The translations under genes were made by a program, and so were the position numbers. DNA of 20,897 bases from an uncultured Clostridia bacterium (GTDB lineage Bacteria > Bacillota > Clostridia > Peptostreptococcales > Anaerovoracaceae). Every line of letters starts with the position of its first letter. Position 1 is the stretch's first letter. Positions 1 to 6,704 of this stretch are shown piece after piece. The notes beneath the pieces are model-generated. The model made no database searches and had not been told where the DNA came from. It saw only the letters and a list, made by a program, of their open reading frames with translations. The stretch is taken from NCBI GenBank assembly GCA_946402595.1, contig CAMIWY010000002.1, positions 1-20,897 of the forward strand, in the 5' to 3' direction.

Positions 1-256
1 TCTTGAGCTTTTCAGGCAAAACAGTTCCTACTGCTGCGCTCGTCGGGCTGACGTGCTTGAAGCTTGCGGCTGCAGGCATGCCGAGCTCTTCCTTGAGCTC
101 CTTGACGAGCTGCCATGAATTGAGCGCGTCGAGGAAGTTGATATATCCAGGTCTTCCGTTCAGGATCTCAAGAGGCAGGTCGCTGCCGTCCTCCATGTAG
201 ATCTTCGCCGGCTTCTGGTTAGGGTTGCATCCGTATTTCAGTTCGAATTCTTTCAT
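1..256 (-). CDS. purH: AICAR transformylase domain protein, PurH C-terminal half only (partial)
   Basis: This is the N-terminal 85 codons of a gene that runs off the left edge. The product should transfer a formyl group from 10-formyl-THF to AICAR, the penultimate step of IMP synthesis. The protein begins directly with LKYGCNPNQKPA (residues 6-17), which matches the LRYGENPHQ motif that opens the transformylase domain in bifunctional PurH. SFKHVSPTSAA follows (residues 65-75), with Lys67 and His68 matching the catalytic KH pair. No IMP cyclohydrolase domain precedes it. The start ATG at 254-256 has an AAAGG-type ribosome site just upstream. It follows purO by 60 bases, so the two genes together replace one bifunctional PurH. 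The call is firm; the C-terminal part cannot be seen. Confidence 0.88.
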   Translation of the reverse strand, partial: MKEFELKYGCNPNQKPAKIYMEDGSDLPLEILNGRPGYINFLDALNSWQLVKELKEELGMPAAASFKHVSPTSAAVGTVLPEKLK

Positions 257-289
257 TTCTCTACCTTTCTGCATTTATCTATTAGCTGT

Positions 290-312
290 TGAGCTGAAGG
301 GCATTCAGCTCA
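290..312 (-). other. Perfect intercistronic hairpin between purO and purH
   Basis: TGAGCTGAA and TTCAGCTCA form a perfect 9-bp stem around a 5-base loop, beginning a few bases after the purO stop. No T-run follows on the minus strand, so it does not look like a terminator. It may affect mRNA processing or stability; that is inference. Confidence 0.5.
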
Positions 313-316
313 CTCT

Positions 317-1042
317 CTATTTCTCGTGCTTATTGAAGAGTCTGCTGTCTGCCTCGCCTGTCACCAGGTCAACATACTTTACGTACAGCGAGATCTTGTT
401 GTCCTCGTTCAGAGAGTTCCAGATCTCACCGGCAAAATCATCGATGTCATCCTTTATCTCTACTCTTGTCGGCTCGCCGCTGAATGTAGGCAGCGGATTT
501 CCGTCATGCTCGTAGGTGTGGATGAAGTGTCCGAGTCCTGCGATCGGCGCATAGTCATAACCGAATCTGTTGCATGCGCTTCCCTCTGCATCAGCGCTCT
601 TCAGGATGCTCATTCTGTACTTGAATCCTGCCTTCTCATCGAACTCGATCTCTGCACTGATTCTCGGAGTGAAGTTAGGAGCGTCCGGCTCAAAGCATCT
701 GCTCTCCAGTGCGTGATAGAACGATCCGCCCTTTACCAGGTCTTCAACGACCGTGTCAGTCTGGTTGCCGTTGGTAACTACGAGATGGTTGCCGTGCTGT
801 CTTACAGCAGCATAGATGATGAGGCTCGGATCCTCGAGCTTTGCGATGTCGAACGGCTCAGTGTAAACAACTCCGTTCTTGACTGTGAATACTCTGTTTC
901 TTGAATTCTCGGATCTGCCCATGATGAAATAGGCAGCTACGGCTTTGCCTGCATCCGGAGTCATGCCGACAACGATTCCGCGGCCCGGATAAGCATTGCC
1001 TTCTACCGCTTCACTGAAGCTGATTGTCTTATAAGTGTCCAT
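317..1042 (-). CDS. purO: IMP cyclohydrolase, PurO family
   Basis: This 241-residue protein resembles the PurO family of IMP cyclohydrolases, which close the ring of FAICAR to give IMP. The family is best known from archaea, and also occurs in some anaerobic bacteria in place of the PurH N-terminal domain. The recognisable segment is YPGRGIVVGMTPDAGKAVAAY followed at once by FIMGRSENSRNRVF (within residues 18-52). The start ATG at 1040-1042 lies behind GAGGTATCAGGT. Upstream is purN (75-base spacer) and downstream is the transformylase-only purH, which fits a split of the usual bifunctional enzyme. No signal peptide or membrane segment is visible. The family assignment is from memory of the motif rather than a database search. 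Confidence 0.82.
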   Translation of the reverse strand: MDTYKTISFSEAVEGNAYPGRGIVVGMTPDAGKAVAAYFIMGRSENSRNRVFTVKNGVVYTEPFDIAKLEDPSLIIYAAVRQHGNHLVVTNGNQTDTVVEDLVKGGSFYHALESRCFEPDAPNFTPRISAEIEFDEKAGFKYRMSILKSADAEGSACNRFGYDYAPIAGLGHFIHTYEHDGNPLPTFSGEPTRVEIKDDIDDFAGEIWNSLNEDNKISLYVKYVDLVTGEADSRLFNKHEK

Positions 1043-1117
1043 ACCTGATACCTCTAAACCTTTCTGATTGATTTCCCTCTTGCAATATTTGTATATATAC
1101 CCTTGAAATTTATATCT

Positions 1118-1729
1118 TTACTTTCCTGCGCGGATCTTAGTGCACAGCTTTGCGACCGATTCAGGCAAAATCACCCACTCGGCCTGCTCCATGACGCGCC
1201 TCTGCAGCACCTCAGGAGTATCGCCATCCTGCACCTCGACAGCCTTCTGCGCGATGATCTCGCCTCCGTCGGCGATCTCGTTTACAAAGTGCACAGTAGC
1301 ACCGGTCACTTTGACCCCGCGCTCAAGGGCTGCCTCGTGAGGCTTCAGTCCGTAGAAGCCGTCACCGCAGAATGCAGGGATGAGTGAAGGGTGTACGTTA
1401 ACGATCCTGTGGTCATACCTGCTGACGAAGTCATTGCTCAGAATGTTGAGGAAGCCTGCGAGCACTATGAGATCAATGCCCTTCTCCTCAAGCAGCTCGA
1501 GGATCCTCGCTTCGAATCCCTCCTGGCCGCCGCAGGCCTTTCTGGTCACGACCTCAGCATCGATGCCCGCCTGCGCAGCGCGCTCAAGAGCATAAGCCCC
1601 CGTCCTGTTGCAGATGACCAGAGCGATCTCCCCGTCACCTATCTTCCCCGCGCGCTCCGCATCTATCAGAGCCTGCAGGTTGGTTCCGCCTCCGCTTACG
1701 AAGACGGCGATCTTTACTTTATCTCTCAT
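1118..1729 (-). CDS. purN: Phosphoribosylglycinamide formyltransferase (GAR transformylase)
   Basis: This 203-residue protein transfers formyl from 10-formyl-THF to GAR in de novo purine synthesis. The N-terminus KIAVFVSGGGTNLQALIDA carries the phosphate-binding loop. The catalytic Asn and His are in VNVHPSLIPAF (Asn111, His113), and the catalytic Asp is in GATVHFVNEIADGGEI (Asp154). The start chosen is the ATG at 1727-1729, with GAGAGGTGG six bases upstream. A GTG three codons earlier (1738) lies inside that ribosome site and is unlikely to be used. A strong T-tailed hairpin sits between purM and this gene, so expression may be partly uncoupled from the genes upstream. Length is normal for PurN. 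Confidence 0.95.
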   Translation of the reverse strand: MRDKVKIAVFVSGGGTNLQALIDAERAGKIGDGEIALVICNRTGAYALERAAQAGIDAEVVTRKACGGQEGFEARILELLEEKGIDLIVLAGFLNILSNDFVSRYDHRIVNVHPSLIPAFCGDGFYGLKPHEAALERGVKVTGATVHFVNEIADGGEIIAQKAVEVQDGDTPEVLQRRVMEQAEWVILPESVAKLCTKIRAGK

Positions 1730-1748
1730 TCTTTCCACCTCTCAGCAG

Positions 1749-1790
1749 AAAAACAGATGCCGCGGCGCCTTTCACTGCGCCTGGCATCTG
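1749..1790 (-). terminator. Intrinsic terminator or attenuator inside the pur operon
   Basis: On the minus strand an 8-bp outer stem CAGATGCC/GGCATCTG encloses a 5-bp inner stem GGCGC/GCGCC, and five T residues follow immediately (1749-1753). It starts 11 bases after the purM stop and ends just before the purN ribosome site. The shape is that of a rho-independent terminator, which is unexpected between consecutive genes of one pathway. Partial termination, regulated readthrough or an RNA-processing role are all possible. Confidence 0.75.
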
Positions 1791-1801
1791 CTCCTTATAT
1801 G

Positions 1802-2860
1802 TTATACGATCTTGATCTTGTCTTCCGAAGCCACGATCTCGCCGATGATGTATGCATCCTCGCCGTTAGCCTTGAGTATCTCAACAGCGCGGTCTGCATC
1901 TTCAGGTGCAACAACGATCGACATGCCTACGCCCATGTTGAACGTGTTGAACATGTCGTGCTCGCTGATGGCTCCCACCTCTGCGATCATGTCGAAGATT
2001 GGCAGCACTCTGACCGCGCTCTTCCGGATCCTTGCGCCGAGCCCGTCCGGAATGCTCCTCGGGATGTTCTCGTAGAAGCCGCCGCCTGTGATGTGGGAGA
2101 TGCCCTTGACATCCACCTCTTCAAGCAGGGCGAGTACCGGCTTTACGTATATTCTGGTTGGTTCGAGCAAAGCCTCGCCGAGCGACTTTCCTCCGAGCAT
2201 CGTGTTGCCCGCAGTCAGCGCCTTCAGATCCGCTTTCTCGAGATTGAAGACCTTGCGCACGAGGGAGAATCCGTTGGAGTGGACTCCGCTCGACGGCAGA
2301 GCGATCACGATGTCGCCGGCCTTCATCTTATTGTTATCTATGATTTTGTCCTTGTCTACGATACCTGTTACATATCCTGCAAGGTCGTACTCGTCAGCAG
2401 GATAGAATCCCGGCATCTCGGCCGTCTCGCCGCCGATCAGCGCGGCTCCCGACTGCACACAGCCCTCGCACACTCCTGAAACGATCTGCTCGATCCTCTC
2501 CGGCACATTCTTGCCGCATGCGATGTAGTCGAGGAAGAACAGCGGCTTTGCGCCTGCGCAGATGACGTCATTGACGCACATAGCAACGCAGTCGATGCCG
2601 ATGGTATCGTGCTTGTCCAGCAGGAAAGCCAGCTTGAGCTTGGTGCCGACACCGTCAGTGCCGCTTACGAGGACCGGCTTCTTAACGTCAAGTCCTTCGA
2701 GGTCCAGCTCAAACAGTCCGCCGAACCCGCCGACGCCTCCCATGACGCCTGGTATGACGGTTCTTGCGATGTGGCTCTTCATGAGCTCCACAGCTCTGTA
2801 ACCTGCAGTGATATCTACTCCGGCAGCAGCGTAGCTGTCAGATCTTGATTTTGTATTCAT
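1802..2860 (-). CDS. purM: Phosphoribosylformylglycinamidine cyclo-ligase (AIR synthetase)
   Basis: This 352-residue cytosolic enzyme closes FGAM to AIR with ATP. Landmarks in order are AAGVDITAGYRAVELMK (residues 12-28), GGFGGLFELD, and the block VSGTDGVGTKLK followed by DCVAMCVNDVICAGAKPLFF, both diagnostic of PurM. Further on are GGETAEMPGFY, SSGVHSNGFSLVRK and SHITGGGFYENIPRS. The ATG at 2858-2860 has GAGAGGTACTC directly upstream and only 12 bases separate the gene from the purF stop, so the two are almost certainly co-transcribed. It ends immediately before the intra-operon terminator. Length and motifs are normal. Confidence 0.96.
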   Translation of the reverse strand: MNTKSRSDSYAAAGVDITAGYRAVELMKSHIARTVIPGVMGGVGGFGGLFELDLEGLDVKKPVLVSGTDGVGTKLKLAFLLDKHDTIGIDCVAMCVNDVICAGAKPLFFLDYIACGKNVPERIEQIVSGVCEGCVQSGAALIGGETAEMPGFYPADEYDLAGYVTGIVDKDKIIDNNKMKAGDIVIALPSSGVHSNGFSLVRKVFNLEKADLKALTAGNTMLGGKSLGEALLEPTRIYVKPVLALLEEVDVKGISHITGGGFYENIPRSIPDGLGARIRKSAVRVLPIFDMIAEVGAISEHDMFNTFNMGVGMSIVVAPEDADRAVEILKANGEDAYIIGEIVASEDKIKIV

Positions 2861-2872
2861 GAGTACCTCTCT

Positions 2873-4300
2873 TTACTCTTCACCGTTCCAGCAGTATGTG
2901 CACAGCTTGCACCTGTCGATGCCGATCGATTCGATAACTCCGTCCAGTGTCTGGAAGTCAAGTGTTTCAAATCCCATCTTCTCCGCGATGGTCTTGCGGA
3001 ACTTCCTGCCTCTCTCAGTTGATCCGTCCGCATACTCCTCCAGGTGCTTCATTCCCTCAGCGCCCTCGAGCTCGGCGATGACACGCCTCGACAGGAGATC
3101 CATCTCGCTGTTGTTTCTCGAGAAATTTAGGTATTTGCACGCGTACATGATAGGCGGACATGCTGATCTCATGTGTACCGATTTTGCACCGTTCGCATAG
3201 AGGAAGTCGACTGTCTCGCGCAGCTGTGTCCCTCTTACGATCGAGTCGTCCACGAAGAGCAGGTTCTTGTCCTTGATCAGCTCGGTGACCGGGATCTGCT
3301 TCATCTTGGCGATCTTGTTACGCTCGTCCTGGGTCTGCGGCATGAAGCTTCTCGCCCATGTCGGTGTGTACTTGATGAATGCGCGGGCAAAAGGCACGTG
3401 TGACTCGTTGGCATATCCGATCGCGTGCGGTGTGCCGCTGTCAGGAACTCCGCCTACGTAATCAACGCTTCCGACGTCAAAACCGCTCTCTGCATCGTGC
3501 TGAGCGAGGATGCGTCCGTTCGCATATCTCATCATCTCGACGTTGACACCCTCATATGTGGTCGTCGGATATCCGTAGTAGCTCCAGAGGAAAGCGCACA
3601 TCTTCATGCTCTTGCCCGGCTCGACTACCGTCTTTATGCCGTCCGGAGTGAGCTCTGCTATCTCTCCCGGGCCCAGGTCTCTCTGCTCTTCAAATCCCAT
3701 TTTGCTCAGTGCAAAGGATTCGAATGATGCAGCTGTCGAGCCCTCAGCCATGCCGACCCTTACAGGCAGGCGGCCGTTTTTATCTCTTGCAGCGAGGATG
3801 GTCCCGTCATCCTTGAGAAGCAGCACACATGCCGTTCCGTCGATGATCTCCTGAGCGTAGCTGATACCCTCTACCAGGTCGTCCTTCTCGGAGATCAGTG
3901 CAGCGATCAGCTCTGTCTGGTTGATCTTGCCGCCGGTCCTTGCGCCGAGATGTCCGTGAGCACCCTTCAGGACGAGGTCGATGATCTCCTCCTGGTTGTT
4001 GATGATGCCCGTCGTCATGATGGCATAGGTGCCGCAGACTGAATGGAACAGCAGCGGCTGCGGGTCAGTGTCACTGATGCATCCGATGGCAGCTTTGCCC
4101 CTCATCGAATTCGTGATGCCCCCGAACTTGGTACGGAAAGGCGAATTCTCTATATTGTGGATGACTCTCTGAAGTCCGAGCTCCTCGTCATAAGCTGCAA
4201 GCCCGCCGGTCTTGGTCCCGAGGTGTGAATGATAGTCAGTACCGAAGTACACATCCAGCACTGCTTCATGTTTAGATGTAATTCCGAAAAAGCCGCCCAT
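2873..4300 (-). CDS. purF: Amidophosphoribosyltransferase-like PurF lacking the glutaminase cysteine
   Basis: This 475-residue protein belongs to the PurF family, which makes phosphoribosylamine from PRPP using an amide nitrogen. The N-terminal domain reads MGGFFGITSK, where most family members have, after propeptide removal, Cys-Gly-x-x-Gly; Gly2 sits at the nucleophile position. The start is clear: GGAGGAGG lies six bases before the ATG, and the upstream in-frame codons give no Cys. The phosphoribosyltransferase domain is intact, with LLFVDDSIVRGTQLRE (347-362) as the PRPP loop. Cys235, Cys381, and Cys464/467/470 are candidates for the iron-sulfur ligands of Bacillus-type PurF. From memory, similar MGG-starting proteins occur in Bacteroidota and Clostridia, so this is probably a subfamily trait. 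It may use free ammonia or a partner glutaminase; that is inference. Confidence 0.88.
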   Translation of the reverse strand: MGGFFGITSKHEAVLDVYFGTDYHSHLGTKTGGLAAYDEELGLQRVIHNIENSPFRTKFGGITNSMRGKAAIGCISDTDPQPLLFHSVCGTYAIMTTGIINNQEEIIDLVLKGAHGHLGARTGGKINQTELIAALISEKDDLVEGISYAQEIIDGTACVLLLKDDGTILAARDKNGRLPVRVGMAEGSTAASFESFALSKMGFEEQRDLGPGEIAELTPDGIKTVVEPGKSMKMCAFLWSYYGYPTTTYEGVNVEMMRYANGRILAQHDAESGFDVGSVDYVGGVPDSGTPHAIGYANESHVPFARAFIKYTPTWARSFMPQTQDERNKIAKMKQIPVTELIKDKNLLFVDDSIVRGTQLRETVDFLYANGAKSVHMRSACPPIMYACKYLNFSRNNSEMDLLSRRVIAELEGAEGMKHLEEYADGSTERGRKFRKTIAEKMGFETLDFQTLDGVIESIGIDRCKLCTYCWNGEE

Positions 4301-4358
4301 AATAGGCCTCCTCCCTCTTTTTGCCCTTTACGATTTATCTCTGATCCCTTTTGCCCTG

Positions 4359-5042
4359 TTATTCAGCAAAGAACAGCTTGTTGAGTTCGAGCGGCTCAAC
4401 GTACTCGCCATCCTTGTAAACTCTCATGTTGCCGGAAGCGATCTCGTCGATCAGCATTACCTTGCCGTCTGCGTCATATCCGAACTCGAACTTGATGTCA
4501 TAGAGGTCGAGTCCCTTTTCCTTCATGTCGTCAGCAACGATCTTGGTGATCTTCTGAGTCATGTCTCTGAGGTCATCATACTGCTCTTCAGTCATAACGC
4601 CGAGAACTACCAGTCCGTCCTTGGTTACCAGCGGATCGCCGAGTGCATCGTTCTTGAAAGTAGTCTCTACATAATAAGGAAGATCTGTACCTGCCTCGAT
4701 GTATTCACCGTATCTCTTGATGAAGCTTCCTACAGCCTTGAGTCTGCAGATTACCTCGAGTCCGTGGCCGAATACCTTAGCCGGCTTGACTTCCATAGTT
4801 GTGTCCTCAAAGTTAGCCTTTACAAAATGAGTTCTGATTCCTGCCTCGTTGATCTTTCCGAAGAAGTAGTCAGTCATGCGGAGGTTGAAGTCACCAACGC
4901 CCTCGATGGTCAGACCGATCTGGTTTTCGCCCGGATCGAACTTTCCGTCCTTACCTGTAACATCATCCTTGAACTTCAGCAGATAGTTGCCGTTCTCCAT
5001 CTCAAATACGTTCTTGGTCTTTCCTGTGTAAACAAGTTTCAT
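4359..5042 (-). CDS. purC: SAICAR synthetase
   Basis: This 227-residue enzyme joins aspartate to CAIR with ATP, giving SAICAR. It begins MKLVYTGKTKNVFE, the PurC GK(A/T)K nucleotide-binding start. LLKFKDDVTG and the GIRTHFV segment of the N-terminal lobe follow. The C-terminal part carries IKFEFGYDADGKVMLIDEIA and then SGNMRVYKDG, replacing the more usual DEISPDTCR. That variant tail and the short length are features I associate with one PurC subgroup rather than with damage. The ATG is six bases after AAGGAG. It lies 58 bases before purF and 81 bases after purE. The spacer with purE contains two copies of GGGGCAGA but no clear terminator. Confidence 0.93.
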   Translation of the reverse strand: MKLVYTGKTKNVFEMENGNYLLKFKDDVTGKDGKFDPGENQIGLTIEGVGDFNLRMTDYFFGKINEAGIRTHFVKANFEDTTMEVKPAKVFGHGLEVICRLKAVGSFIKRYGEYIEAGTDLPYYVETTFKNDALGDPLVTKDGLVVLGVMTEEQYDDLRDMTQKITKIVADDMKEKGLDLYDIKFEFGYDADGKVMLIDEIASGNMRVYKDGEYVEPLELNKLFFAE

Positions 5043-5123
5043 AGTGTTCTCCTTTTTTATCCCTGGTTGGTGAGAATTCTGCCCCCGTGGTCAGGGTCTG
5101 CCCCTCACAAATATTACCTATTA

Positions 5124-5615
5124 TCAGACAAGTCTCGACATGATCCCCTCGTCTTTTACGAGTACTGCCTCTGCCTCTGCAGATCTTCTTGCATCCAGCG
5201 CGTCTGCGAGCTCTTCGTCAGCTACTGCGAGTATCTCAGCTGCGAGCAAAGCAGCATTCTTTCCTCCGTCGACTGCGACTGTTGCGACAGGGATGCCGCT
5301 CGGCATCATGACTGTCGAGAGCAAAGCGTCCATTCCGTCGAATGCGGCACTCTTGCAAGGCACTCCGATGACCGGAAGTGTTGTGTTGGCAGCGATGGCT
5401 CCCGCCAGGTGTGCAGCCATTCCGGCGAAAGCGATGATAACGCCGAATCCGTCTTTTCTTGCGTTCAGCGACCATGCCCTTGCTTCGGCAGGCGTCCTGT
5501 GTGCGGAGTAAACATGTGCTTCGTAAGGGATGCCCAGCTCATCAAGCACGCCCGTTGCCTTCTTTACTACAGGCAGATCGCTGTCGCTTCCCATGATGAT
5601 TCCGACTTTCTTCAT
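5124..5615 (-). CDS. purE: N5-carboxyaminoimidazole ribonucleotide mutase, class I PurE
   Basis: This 163-residue enzyme supplies CAIR to PurC. The start chosen is the ATG at 5613-5615, preceded by AAGGAGA at seven bases, giving MKKVGIIMGSDSDLPV; the reading frame stays open 20 codons further upstream but that part is not PurE-like. Motifs are MGSDSDLP (8-15), YSAHRTPAEA (36-45, His39 the likely proton shuttle) and IIAFAGMAAHLAGA (60-73). They match the class I bacterial enzyme that normally works with PurK. No purK is in the window, so it is either elsewhere or absent. This is the first gene of the operon. The C-terminal tail from about residue 135 is rich in Ala, Glu and Arg. Confidence 0.95.
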   Translation of the reverse strand: MKKVGIIMGSDSDLPVVKKATGVLDELGIPYEAHVYSAHRTPAEARAWSLNARKDGFGVIIAFAGMAAHLAGAIAANTTLPVIGVPCKSAAFDGMDALLSTVMMPSGIPVATVAVDGGKNAALLAAEILAVADEELADALDARRSAEAEAVLVKDEGIMSRLV

Positions 5616-5741
5616 GATGCAGTCTCCTTGTTTCTGATTCTTTGTATTGGAAAAATACACGATAGATTTTCCCACTTTAATGATGCCAACTCAAATCTAT
5701 TCACCATGCTGTGCTGTGTTTTTGTCAGTACATATCATGCC

Positions 5742-5806
5742 GTTCGGAGTTGTACGACCATTAGCGGGTCTTTTTTGAAATTTGTTCGGATTTTTTGATT
5801 ATTGTA
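5742..5806 (-). promoter_or_regulatory. purE: Candidate pur operon control region with PurBox-like motifs
   Basis: The 333-base gap between purE and the VanZ-like gene should hold the operon promoter. On the minus strand I see TACAAT as a possible -10 (5801-5806) without a convincing -35. Just downstream is AAAATCCGAACAAAT (motif core 5782-5789), close to the Firmicute PurR box AWWWCCGAACWWT. A second CCGAAC lies at 5742-5747 in the same orientation, whereas known PurR sites are usually an inverted pair. The leader to purE would be about 180 bases. I could not fit a purine, PRPP or ppGpp riboswitch to it. Confidence 0.35.
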
Positions 5807-5948
5807 GAAAAATAACTGTTCAGAAGCCCCTCAGAAAGAACGGGAGGCGCCCCTCATTATTAAGAAATATGCCGTTGATTATTGAGATTTACCGGGTTTT
5901 ATAATGATGAAATAGTAATAAGCGAACTTCAGATCCGGCCGGCTGACA

Positions 5949-6386
5949 CTAGTGCTTGCCAGCGAGCCGCCTCCGCTCTGCTTCGCGCTCTTCGTCATGG
6001 CCGAGCAGGCCTTTTATTGCCAGGAACAGTCCCCGTATGAAGGCGAATATGAGGAACATTATCAGGAATCCTGCGATTCCGTACGCCATGTCCTCAGATT
6101 CCATGCGCCCGGTGCCCGAGTACCACTGCCCGATCTCGATAGCAAACGAAACCACAAGCACCAGCGTGAACACATAAAGGAATGCTATGACCATCTCGTG
6201 ATCATATTTTGCCAGAAGCTTGAACAGCGGATAGAAGATGAAGATGCCAAGCATCCCCAGAGCGCCTATAACTATAAAGTGAAGCTGTTTATCGTTGAAG
6301 TACCATCCTCCCTGGTCATTGATGCTGAGGATATGATTGTGAATCTCAGCAACCCAGTAGATAGCTCTGTATATCCATTCTCTCAT
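5949..6386 (-). CDS. VanZ-like small membrane protein
   Basis: This 145-residue protein has about three to four hydrophobic segments (near residues 36-56, 65-85 and 103-128). The pattern DKQLHF (32-37), then EIGQ (84-87), then a short acidic stretch ESEDMAYGIAGF (98-107) resembles the spaced Asp/His, Glu..Gln and Asp..Asn/Gly residues of the VanZ-like family. VanZ itself gives low-level teicoplanin resistance by an unknown mechanism, and most relatives have no known role, so no function is inferred. The C-terminus is short, charged and probably cytoplasmic. The ATG at 6384-6386 follows AGAAGG at a rather long spacing. It is transcribed away from the secreted protein gene to its right. Confidence 0.6.
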   Translation of the reverse strand: MREWIYRAIYWVAEIHNHILSINDQGGWYFNDKQLHFIVIGALGMLGIFIFYPLFKLLAKYDHEMVIAFLYVFTLVLVVSFAIEIGQWYSGTGRMESEDMAYGIAGFLIMFLIFAFIRGLFLAIKGLLGHDEEREAERRRLAGKH

Positions 6387-6505
6387 TTAATAAGAAACCT
6401 TCTTTCTATTTTCCGGAGTATTGCATACTGCAGTATTATGAGCCAGTCCTGTGCATTTTTCAAGCTTTTTTCTCATTTCCGGAAGCAGAACTCAGTTGTG
6501 CTTAG

Positions 6506-6587
6506 ATTATATAGGATTAACACGCCGTAATGTGTAGATTGTCGGGATTTTCAGCTATTTTGTCTGCACCACCTTACAGCATATTAA
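6506..6587. promoter_or_regulatory. Candidate divergent promoters in the 6387-6704 gap
   Basis: This divergent gap holds a minus-strand TATAAT (6506-6511) pointing at the VanZ-like gene, without a good -35. It also holds a plus-strand pair TTGTCT (6560-6565) and TATTAA (6582-6587), spaced 16 bases, pointing at the secreted SH3b protein. Both are eye-matched and weak. Nothing else was recognised in this gap. Confidence 0.3.
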
Positions 6588-6704
6588 TCTTTAAGAACGT
6601 AAAGCATGATTGACGCTGAAAGGCGCAAAACCAATAATCGTAGTATACGGAATTATCGCCTTTTCAGGCATTCGGATATCAGAAAAGTTAAAGAGATGAG
6701 AATT

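Noticed and set aside
1391..2479. Long plus-strand open frame of 362 codons opposite purN and purM
   Set aside because: It lies wholly antisense to two clear purine genes, lacks a ribosome site and has no recognisable motif; it is a by-product of codon bias on the other strand.
5043..5123. Repeated GGGGCAGA and a weak GTGAG/CTCAC stem between purE and purC
   Set aside because: No T-run follows, the stem is short, and two copies of an 8-mer in a G-rich spacer are not enough for a regulatory call.
5755..5776. Plus-strand GACC-loop-GGTC hairpin followed by six T residues
   Set aside because: The stem is only 4 bp and no plus-strand gene precedes it.
4764..5798. Plus-strand open frame of 344 codons opposite purC, purE and the pur leader
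   Set aside because: Cys- and Ser-rich composition typical of an antisense frame, crosses two real genes and their spacer, and has no family resemblance.
5616..5800. Purine riboswitch before purE, suggested by CATGATATG in the minus-strand leader
   Set aside because: The TTTCTACC and CCGTAAA-type core segments and the P1 stem are missing, so the match to a purine aptamer is only a few bases.
5875..5905. Plus-strand TTGATT and TATAAT, a possible antisense promoter into the VanZ-like gene
   Set aside because: The spacing is 19 bases and no product or structured RNA can be assigned downstream.
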